In this document: positions 18,129 through 26,125 of the stretch, piece by piece
How positions within the stretch are numbered: the first letter of the stretch is position 1
Layout: the number at the start of each line of letters is the position of its first letter
Position numbers and translations under genes: made by a program
Assembly: GCA_903918045.1 (NCBI GenBank)
Contig: CAIXCY010000176.1
Location: forward strand, 1 to 40,221
DNA: 40,221 nt
Source: an uncultured Bacteroidia bacterium
GTDB lineage: Bacteria > Bacteroidota > Bacteroidia > Bacteroidales > Prolixibacteraceae
Direction: 5' to 3'
Notes under the pieces: model-generated
The model's input: only the letters and a program-made list of their open reading frames with translations
Database searches by the model: none
What the model was told of the DNA's origin: nothing

Positions 18129-18926
18129 ATGAGACGAGTATTAAATCTTCGAAACACGGTGGTATTTTCCCTGGGTTTAGTCGGATTATTGTTTTTGGCC
18201 TCCTCTTTTACTTTTGGCCCAACCGAAGATGCCCAACTGGCAGGAAATGATCCGCAGAAAAAGGAGCAACGGATAAAGGTAATGGTTAACGTTGACGGGA
18301 AAACGACAAAGATCGACACAACGTTTAACCTCCCGGATGAAAAAAACATTAACGAAAAAGTCGATTCGATGCTTAGTAATCTGGATTGCGCAGGAATGGG
18401 GCATCACAAGGGGAACCGAATGATTTTCAGGAGTGACAAGGCGATGAAATTTCACCACAAAGGGATGGGAAATGATCAGGGGGATGAACAATTCGATATT
18501 GTAATTCAAAATGGCGATTCCGGAAAAATGTGCAACGCACACAAAATGTTCTGTCTCAGAACGTTTGGAAATGAACCGAACGAAGAAGAAAATGACGAAG
18601 ACGAAATGGCTCCACCTCCACCGCCAATGCCGCCTCATGCTCCAATGATGTTTCATCACGGTTTTGGTGGTGATCCATTCGCTTTTGATACCAAAGACGA
18701 ATCTGTAGTTTCGTACGAAAAGAAGGATATTGGAAATGGGCTTGAAAAGATCACAATTGTCCGGAAGAAACACGATGATGGTGGATCACGTAAAGAGGTC
18801 AGGGTAAAAGCAATAATATCTGACGATTCAATAATCAAAAAGAAGGAAGATGAACGGAAGGCACTGAAAAAACTGAAGGATGAAGCCGATGCAAAAAAGG
18901 AGAATAAGAAACAGACTGAAAAATAA
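18129..18926 (+). CDS. exported His/Met/Pro-rich protein of unknown function
   Basis: 265-aa protein that I do not recognise. An N-terminal hydrophobic segment (about 9-29, NTVVFSLGLVGLLFLASSFTF) is a signal peptide or anchor. The next part (KVMVNVDGKTTKIDTTFNL) looks like a small beta domain. Then come Met/His-dense stretches: GMGHHKGNRM, AMKFHHKGMGN, and a proline run with PPPPPMPPHAPMMFHHGF at about 160-182. A second beta-like part (EKKDIGNGLEKITIVRKK) and a Lys/Glu-rich, probably helical C-terminus follow. Met/His clusters are compatible with metal binding (Cu, Zn or Ni) or protein partners, but this is inference. I use ATG at 18129; a TTG at 18120 is in frame. It is transcribed away from the two-component system and is probably its target. 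Confidence 0.7.
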   Translation: MRRVLNLRNTVVFSLGLVGLLFLASSFTFGPTEDAQLAGNDPQKKEQRIKVMVNVDGKTTKIDTTFNLPDEKNINEKVDSMLSNLDCAGMGHHKGNRMIFRSDKAMKFHHKGMGNDQGDEQFDIVIQNGDSGKMCNAHKMFCLRTFGNEPNEEENDEDEMAPPPPPMPPHAPMMFHHGFGGDPFAFDTKDESVVSYEKKDIGNGLEKITIVRKKHDDGGSRKEVRVKAIISDDSIIKKKEDERKALKKLKDEADAKKENKKQTEK

Positions 18927-18946
18927 GTGGAAATAGTTTGCGAGTG

Positions 18947-18992
18947 TAATAAATAAAAAAGGTGGATTTTACTCCACCTTTTTTATTTATTA
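18947..18992. terminator. bidirectional terminator
   Basis: Arms 18947-18966 and 18973-18992 are perfect 20-nt reverse complements with a 6-nt loop. The GGTGGA/TCCACC core is flanked by A6/T6. It serves the His/Met-rich gene (+) and the oxidoreductase gene (-), which converge here. Confidence 0.9.
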
Positions 18993-19006
18993 TAACTGAT
19001 CGGTAC

Positions 19007-20488
19007 TTATGCGGGCATTTCTGGCAATGACCATGGTGCACGATAGGTATGTTTGATTAATTCAGCAGCATAAGCCTTTGCATTAATCGGATCGGTATAT
19101 GTTTTATTAAAGGTTGGATGACCATCATGGATTTCGAATTTATCTTCCAGAACAGTCTTGATAACCTCTGTATCGTTAAGATTTGTGAATTCCATTTTTG
19201 GGCCATCCCAATTAAGGACCTTATCCAAAGATTGAAGCCGAACGGCCAAGACTCCCATAACAACCATTTCGTTAAAAGGACCTGCCTCGCTAAAATCAGA
19301 GGCAGTTTTCACGCGTGTTGCAGGCGATTCTTTGGCAGCGCGAACCCAGTCCAATTCGTGTGAAAGTTCAACACGACGACGGAATTTAGGAGCCTCCGGT
19401 TTCCGACCGGACAATAGCCATGGATTTACACCATAACAGCCGCAGATTAACTTATCTTTTGTTCCGTGGAAAATAACTCCACCACCTGAATCATTTGCAT
19501 CTCTGCCTTCAGGCCAACCCTCAGGAAGCATCGGTTTGATCCCACCGTCGTACCAGTACACCTCAACTTTTGGAAGTTTAATCTTAAAGTCTTTAGGTTT
19601 TGCCCTTTCAGGAAAAGTAAGGCAAACAGATTGTGCTGTAGGTGCACAGTCTGTCAGAAGCATGGTTGAATTTCCCTGTGCATGAATCGGATAGCCTAAT
19701 TTAAGACCGGTAAATACAGGATGGAGAATATGGCATGCCATATCGCCTAATGCACCTGTACCGAAATCCCACCAACCGCGCCAGTTCCATGGGTGATAAA
19801 TCTCATTGTACATCCGTTTTTTAGCAGGACCGATAAAAAGATCCCAATCCAATGTTTCAGGAACCCACTGACCATTTTTAGGGGTATTCAGACCCTGCGG
19901 CCAGATAGGGCGGTCAGTAAATGCCTCAACTTTAGTGATTTCACCGATCTCGCCATTGGCTATCCATTCGCAGGTAAGGTTTACACCTTCCTGAGAAGAA
20001 CCCTGATTACCCATCTGTGTTGCAACCTGATGTTTGGCTGCAAGTTTGGTAAGCAATCGAGATTCATAAACCGTGTGAGTAAGAGGTTTCTGGCAATAGA
20101 CATGCTTGCCCATCGTAATGGCATTGGCAGCAATAATTGCATGAGTGTGGTCGGCTGTTGCGATCACAACTCCATCAATAGATTTCCCAAGTTCATCGTA
20201 CATAACTCTCCAGTCCTTGTACTTCTTGGCATTTGGAAATTCATTAAATGTCTTTTCGGAATACTTCCAGTCAACATCACATAAACCGACGATGTTTTCA
20301 GATTTAAGGTTTTTTATATTCCCGTGACCCATTCCGCCGATACCCACTCCCGCAATATTTAACTTATCGCTGGGTGCAGTGTGTCCAAGACCTGCAATTG
20401 TGTTTGAAGGGACGATCGCGAACGCGGCTGCAGCAGCAGCTCCGGTCCCCAGAAATCCCCTTCTTGAAACTTTGTTTTTTTCTTCCAT
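19007..20488 (-). CDS. Tat-exported Gfo/Idh/MocA family oxidoreductase
   Basis: 493-aa NAD(P)-dependent oxidoreductase. The N-terminus is a twin-arginine signal (SRRGFLGTGAAAAAAFAIV), so it should be exported folded to the periplasm. The Rossmann domain starts at about 42 (LNIAGVGIGGMGHGNI) and includes DHTHAIIAANAITMGKHVYCQKPL, where the usual EKP is QKP with the lysine kept. The C-terminal alpha/beta substrate domain follows (WPQGLNTPKNGQWVPETLDWDLFIGPA, WNWRGWWDFGTGALGDMACH). Exported enzymes of this family in Bacteroidota often act on glycans, some as glycosidases through a redox step. The substrate here is unknown. It has its own upstream promoter-like element. Confidence 0.88.
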   Translation of the reverse strand: MEEKNKVSRRGFLGTGAAAAAAFAIVPSNTIAGLGHTAPSDKLNIAGVGIGGMGHGNIKNLKSENIVGLCDVDWKYSEKTFNEFPNAKKYKDWRVMYDELGKSIDGVVIATADHTHAIIAANAITMGKHVYCQKPLTHTVYESRLLTKLAAKHQVATQMGNQGSSQEGVNLTCEWIANGEIGEITKVEAFTDRPIWPQGLNTPKNGQWVPETLDWDLFIGPAKKRMYNEIYHPWNWRGWWDFGTGALGDMACHILHPVFTGLKLGYPIHAQGNSTMLLTDCAPTAQSVCLTFPERAKPKDFKIKLPKVEVYWYDGGIKPMLPEGWPEGRDANDSGGGVIFHGTKDKLICGCYGVNPWLLSGRKPEAPKFRRRVELSHELDWVRAAKESPATRVKTASDFSEAGPFNEMVVMGVLAVRLQSLDKVLNWDGPKMEFTNLNDTEVIKTVLEDKFEIHDGHPTFNKTYTDPINAKAYAAELIKHTYRAPWSLPEMPA

Positions 20489-20534
20489 GATGATAAATAA
20501 ATCTTATAAAGTTTGATGGTTTGTAATTGCATGC

Positions 20535-20566
20535 TAAAGATATTGGTTCTTTACGATAACAACAAA
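20535..20566 (-). promoter_or_regulatory. promoter-like element before the Gfo/Idh/MocA gene
   Basis: On the - strand TTTG (20566-20563) is followed after 20 nt by TATCTTTA (20542-20535), one mismatch from TTTG-N19/20-TAnnTTTG. It ends 46 nt before the start codon. Confidence 0.45.
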
Positions 20567-20599
20567 TTTTCAACCTCTTTAATGAGTATTAATTTTTAC

Positions 20600-21628
20600 T
20601 TATTTGCCCGCCAAAATTTTAATTCTTACCGGAAGGTGATCACTAACACCACCGTGATAAATCGGTCCGTTATAGGTTCTAAAAGGCTTTTTACCCAGAT
20701 AGGTTGGATCGGGTTCTGTCAAAAAGCTAAAATCACAAATTCCATTTTCATCCGGAGAGATCACCAAGATTTTATTATTCAACAGGTTAGTTGTACATAT
20801 CAGTTGATCAAACACCTCCCACTGCCCGGCGTTTCGGATGGTACCTTCACGACGCTTTGTCCAAAGCGTGGAAAGGTTAATCAATGATAATGGATCGTTA
20901 ACACCCGGGTAAGGAAATGCCTTGAGGATTGAAAAAAAACATTTTTCGTAGGGAGTGGCGTTAAAATCGCCCATAATTATTATCCGGGCATCCCTATTAC
21001 TGGTAAGAAGTGAATCGACGCTCTTTCTTAATGTTCTTGCAGCAATGTTACGTTTCTCTTTTGTTTCGAGATAACCGCCACTTCTCGAAGGCCAATGATT
21101 CACAAAAAAATGGAGTATTTCTGTACCAACCAAACCGGTAAAACGGAGTATATCTCGGGATACAAATGCATTTTCACCTGTAGCTGAAACCGGGATAAAA
21201 TCAAATTCCAATGGTTTTATCCGCTCCTTCCGATAGAGCAACGCCACATCAATTCCGCGTGGATCAGGAGATTCTTTATGGATAATCCCATAATTACCTT
21301 TAATTAGAGGCGTTTGACTGATCAACTGCTCAATAACCCAAAGATTCTCAATTTCGGCCAGGCCGATAATATCCGGAAATTGTCCATCACCTGCCGTAAT
21401 CAGAGCTTTGTATATCATCTTAAGCTTATCCTCAAAATGTTGTCTGGTCCAGTGGCGGGTTCCCTGAGGAGTGAACTCTTCATCAGCAGTTCCAGGATCG
21501 TCCCATGTATCAAAAAGATTTTCAACATTATAGAAAACAACAGAATAATTTCGTTGCGCAGAAACCGTAATTATTGTGGTCATAAGAATTGACACAAACA
21601 GAAATACCCATTTTGGAAATTTGAGCAT
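20600..21628 (-). CDS. secreted endonuclease/exonuclease/phosphatase family protein
   Basis: 342-aa member of the DNase I-like EEP superfamily with a signal peptide (about 1-24, ending VSAQ). Metal and catalytic motifs: FYNVENLFDTWDD, DIIGLAEIENLWV (metal-binding Glu), RGIDVALLYRKERI, HFFVNHWPSRSGG (catalytic His), IIMGDFNATPYEKCF (Asp/Asn) and GGVSDHLPVRIKIL (terminal His). It probably cleaves phosphodiesters of nucleic acids or lipids outside the cytoplasm; which one is not decided by the sequence. It lies 58 nt after the beta-helix lipoprotein gene on the same strand, so the two may be co-transcribed. Confidence 0.88.
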   Translation of the reverse strand: MLKFPKWVFLFVSILMTTIITVSAQRNYSVVFYNVENLFDTWDDPGTADEEFTPQGTRHWTRQHFEDKLKMIYKALITAGDGQFPDIIGLAEIENLWVIEQLISQTPLIKGNYGIIHKESPDPRGIDVALLYRKERIKPLEFDFIPVSATGENAFVSRDILRFTGLVGTEILHFFVNHWPSRSGGYLETKEKRNIAARTLRKSVDSLLTSNRDARIIIMGDFNATPYEKCFFSILKAFPYPGVNDPLSLINLSTLWTKRREGTIRNAGQWEVFDQLICTTNLLNNKILVISPDENGICDFSFLTEPDPTYLGKKPFRTYNGPIYHGGVSDHLPVRIKILAGK

Positions 21629-21686
21629 GCGACTATTACTTCAAGGTCTTTCAGAAACCCTAATATACGAAAATAATCGGGATAAA

Positions 21687-23111
21687 TTATCTCTTTCTTT
21701 CGATGCGTTCAAAAGCCCCAAGGTCAGGACCGTCATCACTTATCCGGCTGTCATTTTTCAAATCGGTGGGATATAATTTCGAATATTCCGATTTTCCATA
21801 ATCTTTGGCAATTGATAAAGTATCCAGTTCAAAATTTCCGGTGTATGGGCTCTTAAACCTTGGGTTAACGTTACGTATAATACCAGTAAACCGACTAAGG
21901 TCTCCAATCTTAAAGGTATCGGATATTTGTATCAAAGATCTATCAAAAAGGTAGTTAGCTTCACCTTTACTATCCAATGCCATTTGTAATTCATTTACCC
22001 GGTTACCTGTAATAATACAATTTCCAAAGGTTGCTGATTTTAAATCGCCCACATAACGTACCCCACTCTTGGTATCAACCAGATAATTGGAAATTAATAA
22101 GGTACCCGTGGTACGAACACCGGAGGAAATATTGTTGTAATAATTAGCAAAAGTGCTATGATAGAACTGATAATCTCCACCAAGGAGAAGGGCGGTATTA
22201 TAGTATCTCACATTTGAAATGAGGCAATTATAGGCAAGAATCTTAGATTTCATCGCCCAGATACCAGACCAGCTCATATTTTCTATCCGGGTATTGGAAA
22301 GCTCAACAGAGGCAAAACCACTATGCTCGATAGTCCCGACCTGCAATCCAATGTTGGCGTTCCTTATTTTTGCAAAATTAATCACATTATTATGACTCCC
22401 TGAACAGAGTATAATCCCGTTCCACTGATCAGGTATATCACTGTACGCCTGCTCCAGTCGGTCACCCTTAAATTCTACCGGTTCATCCACTGTCCCCGAT
22501 ACGATCAATGTCCCTTTTACCATCAGCCCGGCATTCTTATGAAAATAAACGGCGGTACCTGCTTCTATTGTCAGCGTCTGATTTGAATCGACTACCGCTT
22601 CATTATAAACAAGATAAGGGCGGTCTTTAGTCCAAACAGCAGATTTTATTTTATTGGTATTAATCAATACAAAATCCTGCCCCCATGCCTTGAGTTTCAC
22701 CTTTTGCTCCACATTTTTGACCAGGAAAATAATCGAATCTTCGGTTATGTGGGGTCCACTGGTACCATTCTTCCCAAGTGTAGCTTCAATGAAAATAAAA
22801 ATGCTGTCTTTGGGGGCAATCTGAACATTGAATGTCTCATTTGAGGCTTCACCATTTACATTTAACCTGAAACCATTTTGATCACCTCCGGCAAGTTTAA
22901 CAGAAGAGATCGTGATGTTTTCATTCGTCAGATTCGTAACTCTAAGATTCTTAGTCGGAGAACCAATGGAAGTAAAAAGGGTGTCAAAAGTAATAATGTT
23001 ATCAGAAAAGTATAGAATGGTATCTGAGGAACTGCTCATTTTCTCTTTTTGACAGGCAATCAGAAATACCACAGCTACGAGGAAGGTCAATATTTTAGTT
23101 AAGCACCTCAT
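21687..23111 (-). CDS. right-handed beta-helix lipoprotein of unknown function
   Basis: 474-aa predicted lipoprotein with lipobox LIAC (C20). Residues about 30-145 form Ig/ASPM-like beta repeats (FDTLFTSIGSPTKNLRVTNL, IAPKDSIFIFIEATLGKNG). From about 165 there is a right-handed parallel beta-helix with repeated short strands and N/G turns (TLTIEAGTAVYFHKNAGLMV, EFKGDRLEQ, NNVINFAKIRNANIGLQVG and onwards). The C-terminus ends in SDDGPDLGAFERIERKR; the DxGAFE tail is common in choice-of-anchor and beta-helix proteins of Bacteroidota. No lyase catalytic motif is evident. It is likely on the cell surface or in the periplasm, with unknown function. Confidence 0.75.
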   Translation of the reverse strand: MRCLTKILTFLVAVVFLIACQKEKMSSSSDTILYFSDNIITFDTLFTSIGSPTKNLRVTNLTNENITISSVKLAGGDQNGFRLNVNGEASNETFNVQIAPKDSIFIFIEATLGKNGTSGPHITEDSIIFLVKNVEQKVKLKAWGQDFVLINTNKIKSAVWTKDRPYLVYNEAVVDSNQTLTIEAGTAVYFHKNAGLMVKGTLIVSGTVDEPVEFKGDRLEQAYSDIPDQWNGIILCSGSHNNVINFAKIRNANIGLQVGTIEHSGFASVELSNTRIENMSWSGIWAMKSKILAYNCLISNVRYYNTALLLGGDYQFYHSTFANYYNNISSGVRTTGTLLISNYLVDTKSGVRYVGDLKSATFGNCIITGNRVNELQMALDSKGEANYLFDRSLIQISDTFKIGDLSRFTGIIRNVNPRFKSPYTGNFELDTLSIAKDYGKSEYSKLYPTDLKNDSRISDDGPDLGAFERIERKR

Positions 23112-23212
23112 CTTAGTTTGTCAGTTGATTAAATAGGATCGCCTGAAAAGAACAGTTCCCGCGTTACTACAATTCAAAGATACAACATAATTTATAAAAT
23201 TCTTAACTTTTT

Positions 23213-24661
23213 TTAACGATTCCATTGTTTTTTTTGAATCAGTACCATTCCAAGAAACGTGATTCCGCCATTTATTATAATCAACTCGAAACCAATCTTA
23301 TAACCATTCATGAGTTGAACTGAAAATGCATCAATAAACCAGGAAATAAAAGGTGAACCCACACAAACCAGAGGTACCCACTTGTCTCTAACCTCTCTTT
23401 TAGTAAGCATTCCGAATGCAAACAGGCCGAGCAGAGGCCCGTAAGTATAGCCTGCAGCCTTAAAAACGGCGATAACAACACTTTGATCATTAATGATTTT
23501 GAAGATCATTATCACCAGAAAAAGCAGGATTGAGAACCCAATATGTGTTCGTCGAAGCAGTTGTTTTTTTTGCGCTGAAGGATTTTTATTAATATTCAAA
23601 AAATCAATACAAAAAGCGGTAGTCAGTGAAGTGAGGGCAGAGTCGGCGCTCGCATAATTGGCAGCAGTTATACCCAGCAAAAAGAAAATCCCGATCAAAA
23701 GGCTCATATGATTCAGGGCCAGAGCCGGAAAAAGAAAATCGGACTTGGGTGGTAACTGAATTCCTTTGGCGCTGGCAAAGATATAAAGGAGAACACCCAA
23801 AAGCAGAAACATTCCCACAACCAAAACAAATATTGCACTGAATGTAAGCATGTTCTTTTGAGCTTCTTTCAGACTTTTACAGGTAAGGTTCTTTTGCATC
23901 ATATCCTGGTCCAGTCCGACCATTACGATTGTCACAAATATCCCGGAAATAAATTGCTTGAAAAAGAATTTACCCGATTTTACATCCCAATCAAAAATCC
24001 GCGAATAGGGATGCGTGACAATTTTATGAAAGGTTTCACCAGGCGACCATCCTAAACTTGAATAGATATAGTAAATAGTTAATATAACAGCAGTTAAGAG
24101 AAAAATAGTTTGCAAAGAGTCAGTCCAGATAATTGTTTTAACCCCCCCTTTATAGGTATAGACCCAGATCAGAAAAATACTGATCAGAACAGTTACCCCA
24201 AAGGGGACTCCCAATGCATCAAAAAGAGCCAGTTGTAATACTTCGGCGACCAGATACATCCGGAAGGCTGCTCCGATCGTTCGGGAAAGGAGAAAGAAAA
24301 AGGAGCCTGTTTTATAGGAATAAAATCCAAATCGTTGTTCAAGATAGGTGTAAATTGAGATCAGATTCAGCTTGTAATAAACAGGCAGCAGCACAAGGGC
24401 AACGATCCAAAACCCAACCAGATTTCCCATTATAAACTCAAAATAAGTACTTGCAGAGTTTCCAACTTCACCCGGAACTGAAATAAAGGTTACCCCTGAA
24501 ATGGTCGTCCCTATCATCCCGAAAGCAACAACAAACCAAGGGGATTTCCGGTTCGCAGTGAAAAACGTGTCGGTGGTTGCCGATTTTCCCGTAAAATTGG
24601 CAATTGTAATTAACAGGGCAAAATAACCAATAAGCAATAATGCAATAAGTAATGGGCTCAT
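23213..24661 (-). CDS. sodium:solute symporter family transporter, possible MurNAc/muropeptide importer
   Basis: 482-aa SSS-family inner-membrane protein with about 13 hydrophobic helices. It shows IGTTISGVTFISVPGEV in TM2 and FIMGNLVGFWIVALVLLPVYYKLNLISIYTYLEQRFG, typical of the family. It is the downstream partner of namZ with a 4-nt overlap, and NagZ is encoded divergently. I therefore infer that it imports a product of cell-wall degradation such as N-acetylmuramic acid. As I recall, Tannerella forsythia encodes a MurNAc transporter (MurT) next to a NamZ homologue, which supports this, but the substrate is not readable from the sequence alone. Confidence 0.85.
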   Translation of the reverse strand: MSPLLIALLLIGYFALLITIANFTGKSATTDTFFTANRKSPWFVVAFGMIGTTISGVTFISVPGEVGNSASTYFEFIMGNLVGFWIVALVLLPVYYKLNLISIYTYLEQRFGFYSYKTGSFFFLLSRTIGAAFRMYLVAEVLQLALFDALGVPFGVTVLISIFLIWVYTYKGGVKTIIWTDSLQTIFLLTAVILTIYYIYSSLGWSPGETFHKIVTHPYSRIFDWDVKSGKFFFKQFISGIFVTIVMVGLDQDMMQKNLTCKSLKEAQKNMLTFSAIFVLVVGMFLLLGVLLYIFASAKGIQLPPKSDFLFPALALNHMSLLIGIFFLLGITAANYASADSALTSLTTAFCIDFLNINKNPSAQKKQLLRRTHIGFSILLFLVIMIFKIINDQSVVIAVFKAAGYTYGPLLGLFAFGMLTKREVRDKWVPLVCVGSPFISWFIDAFSVQLMNGYKIGFELIIINGGITFLGMVLIQKKQWNR

Positions 24662-25857
24662 TTGTTAACGGTTGAATCAGGGTACAACAAATACTTCTGC
24701 CGCATCGCTCCATATTCCTTGAGTTCTTCTGTCCAGGAATTACGAATTTCCGATTCGTTTTTACCTTCCAAAATTAGTTTCAAAACCAGTTCATTACCCA
24801 TAAGCTGGTTAAACCAGTAACTTCTGTTAAGGAACTCTTCCCTATTTTTGAATTTATGAAGCCAATTGATAAAAAAGGATAACGTGAAGTGCGGTGCCTC
24901 TCCTATTTCGCGCAAATCGTCGCCAAAACAAAGTTTATCCTTTTGAAATGGATTCAGTTCCATCCCCGCTAAACTTACCGGTGTGAAACTAAATTTCCCA
25001 AACGATTGATCAGGATAACCCAGTACCTGGAACGGAAACCGGGTACCACGTCCCACACTGACAGTTGTTGCCTCAAAAAAACAAAGTGAAGGATAAAGCC
25101 TAATGGAGAGGTAACCCGGCAGATTTGGTGAGGGTTTCACGGGGGGATCGTATTTAGAGGCATGGGTATAATTCCCGACTTTGACAATCACAAGATGGGT
25201 TTGAACCCCATTTTTCAGCCATTTTTCACCATTGATCATTTGAGCAAGTTCCCCTATTGTACAGCCGTGAACAACCGGAATAGGATCAAGCCCGACAAAA
25301 GAGCGAAATGCCGGTTGCAGTACAGGTCCGTCGAAATAATCACCATTTGGATTTGGCCTGTCAAGAATAATTAAGGTCTTACTATTCTCTGCACAAGCCT
25401 CCATAACATAATGAAGTGTACTGATATAAGTATAGAACCGGCACCCAACATCCTGTATATCAAACAAAACAATATCTATATCCTGAAGTTGGGCAGCGGT
25501 AGGTTTATGATTTTTACCGTAGATTGAGACAATCGGGATGCCCGTAGCCGGGTCTTTGGCGTTTGTAATCAATTCTCCAGCTCCCGCTTCCCCCCTGAAA
25601 CCATGCTCGGGGGCAAAAATCAACTTTACCGTTAAATGATTTGCCACTAAATAATCTACGAGATGCTGATCACCTATCCGCGAAGTTTGATTTACAACCA
25701 GCGCTAAATTCTTGCCTTTTAATTGATTTAAATATTCGGAGGCACGTTCGGCACCAGGAATTAGTTTATTTGAAATCCCATTTACTGCCAATGTAATGAA
25801 TGACAGAGCTGTAAATAGGAAAAAATGTCGAAATATAACTTTAAAGAATGTCAGCAT
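24658..25857 (-). CDS. namZ: exo-beta-N-acetylmuramidase NamZ (DUF1343/GH171)
   Basis: 399-aa DUF1343 (YbbC-type) protein. The B. subtilis family member NamZ releases MurNAc from the non-reducing end of peptidoglycan fragments. A signal peptide or anchor lies at about 7-28. Motifs: LALVVNQTSRI, VKLIFAPEHGFRGEAGAGE, VSIYGKNHKPT, IDIVLFDIQDVGCRFYTYISTL, ILDRPNPNGDYFDGP, FEATTVSVGRGTRFPFQVLG. Length is as expected. It overlaps the transporter start by 4 nt, so the two form an operon, and it faces nagZ across a 268-nt divergent spacer. Together they make a murein-recycling locus equivalent to namZ-nagZ-amiE of B. subtilis. Confidence 0.88.
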   Translation of the reverse strand: MLTFFKVIFRHFFLFTALSFITLAVNGISNKLIPGAERASEYLNQLKGKNLALVVNQTSRIGDQHLVDYLVANHLTVKLIFAPEHGFRGEAGAGELITNAKDPATGIPIVSIYGKNHKPTAAQLQDIDIVLFDIQDVGCRFYTYISTLHYVMEACAENSKTLIILDRPNPNGDYFDGPVLQPAFRSFVGLDPIPVVHGCTIGELAQMINGEKWLKNGVQTHLVIVKVGNYTHASKYDPPVKPSPNLPGYLSIRLYPSLCFFEATTVSVGRGTRFPFQVLGYPDQSFGKFSFTPVSLAGMELNPFQKDKLCFGDDLREIGEAPHFTLSFFINWLHKFKNREEFLNRSYWFNQLMGNELVLKLILEGKNESEIRNSWTEELKEYGAMRQKYLLYPDSTVNK

Positions 25858-26026
25858 TTTAGGGGACAGTTTACATTTTTTTGGTTGCCTGCTTTAAAAA
25901 TTATTCGTGTTTCTTACAATAAAAGCTTTCGAATAACTTCACACCGTTTACCTGCGAAAGTATTGATATCATTTTATAAATCGGAAACATTGACCCTCTT
26001 TTTTTGTTAAAAAATTAAGTAGCAGT

Positions 26027-26055
26027 TTTGATTTGGCCTGTTTTGTCTATTTTTG
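26027..26055 (+). promoter_or_regulatory. nagZ: promoter-like element upstream of nagZ
   Basis: TTTG at 26027-26030 is followed after 17 nt by TATTTTTG (26048-26055), which matches TAnnTTTG. It lies 70 nt before the ATG at 26126; the spacer is slightly short. Confidence 0.45.
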
Positions 26056-26125
26056 ACCAATCCTCCTTAAATTAATCGGTTCAGAGGATCGAAAAATTAT
26101 TACTTGACAATTGCTTAAAAGGATC

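Noticed and set aside
18186-18773. 195-codon open frame on the - strand opposite the His/Met-rich gene
   Set aside because: It is the antisense of a gene with biased codons (many His/Met/Pro), its translation is not protein-like, and no promoter supports it.
19793-20284. 163-codon + strand frame inside the Gfo/Idh/MocA gene
   Set aside because: It lies wholly opposite a well-supported oxidoreductase and shows no recognisable motif.
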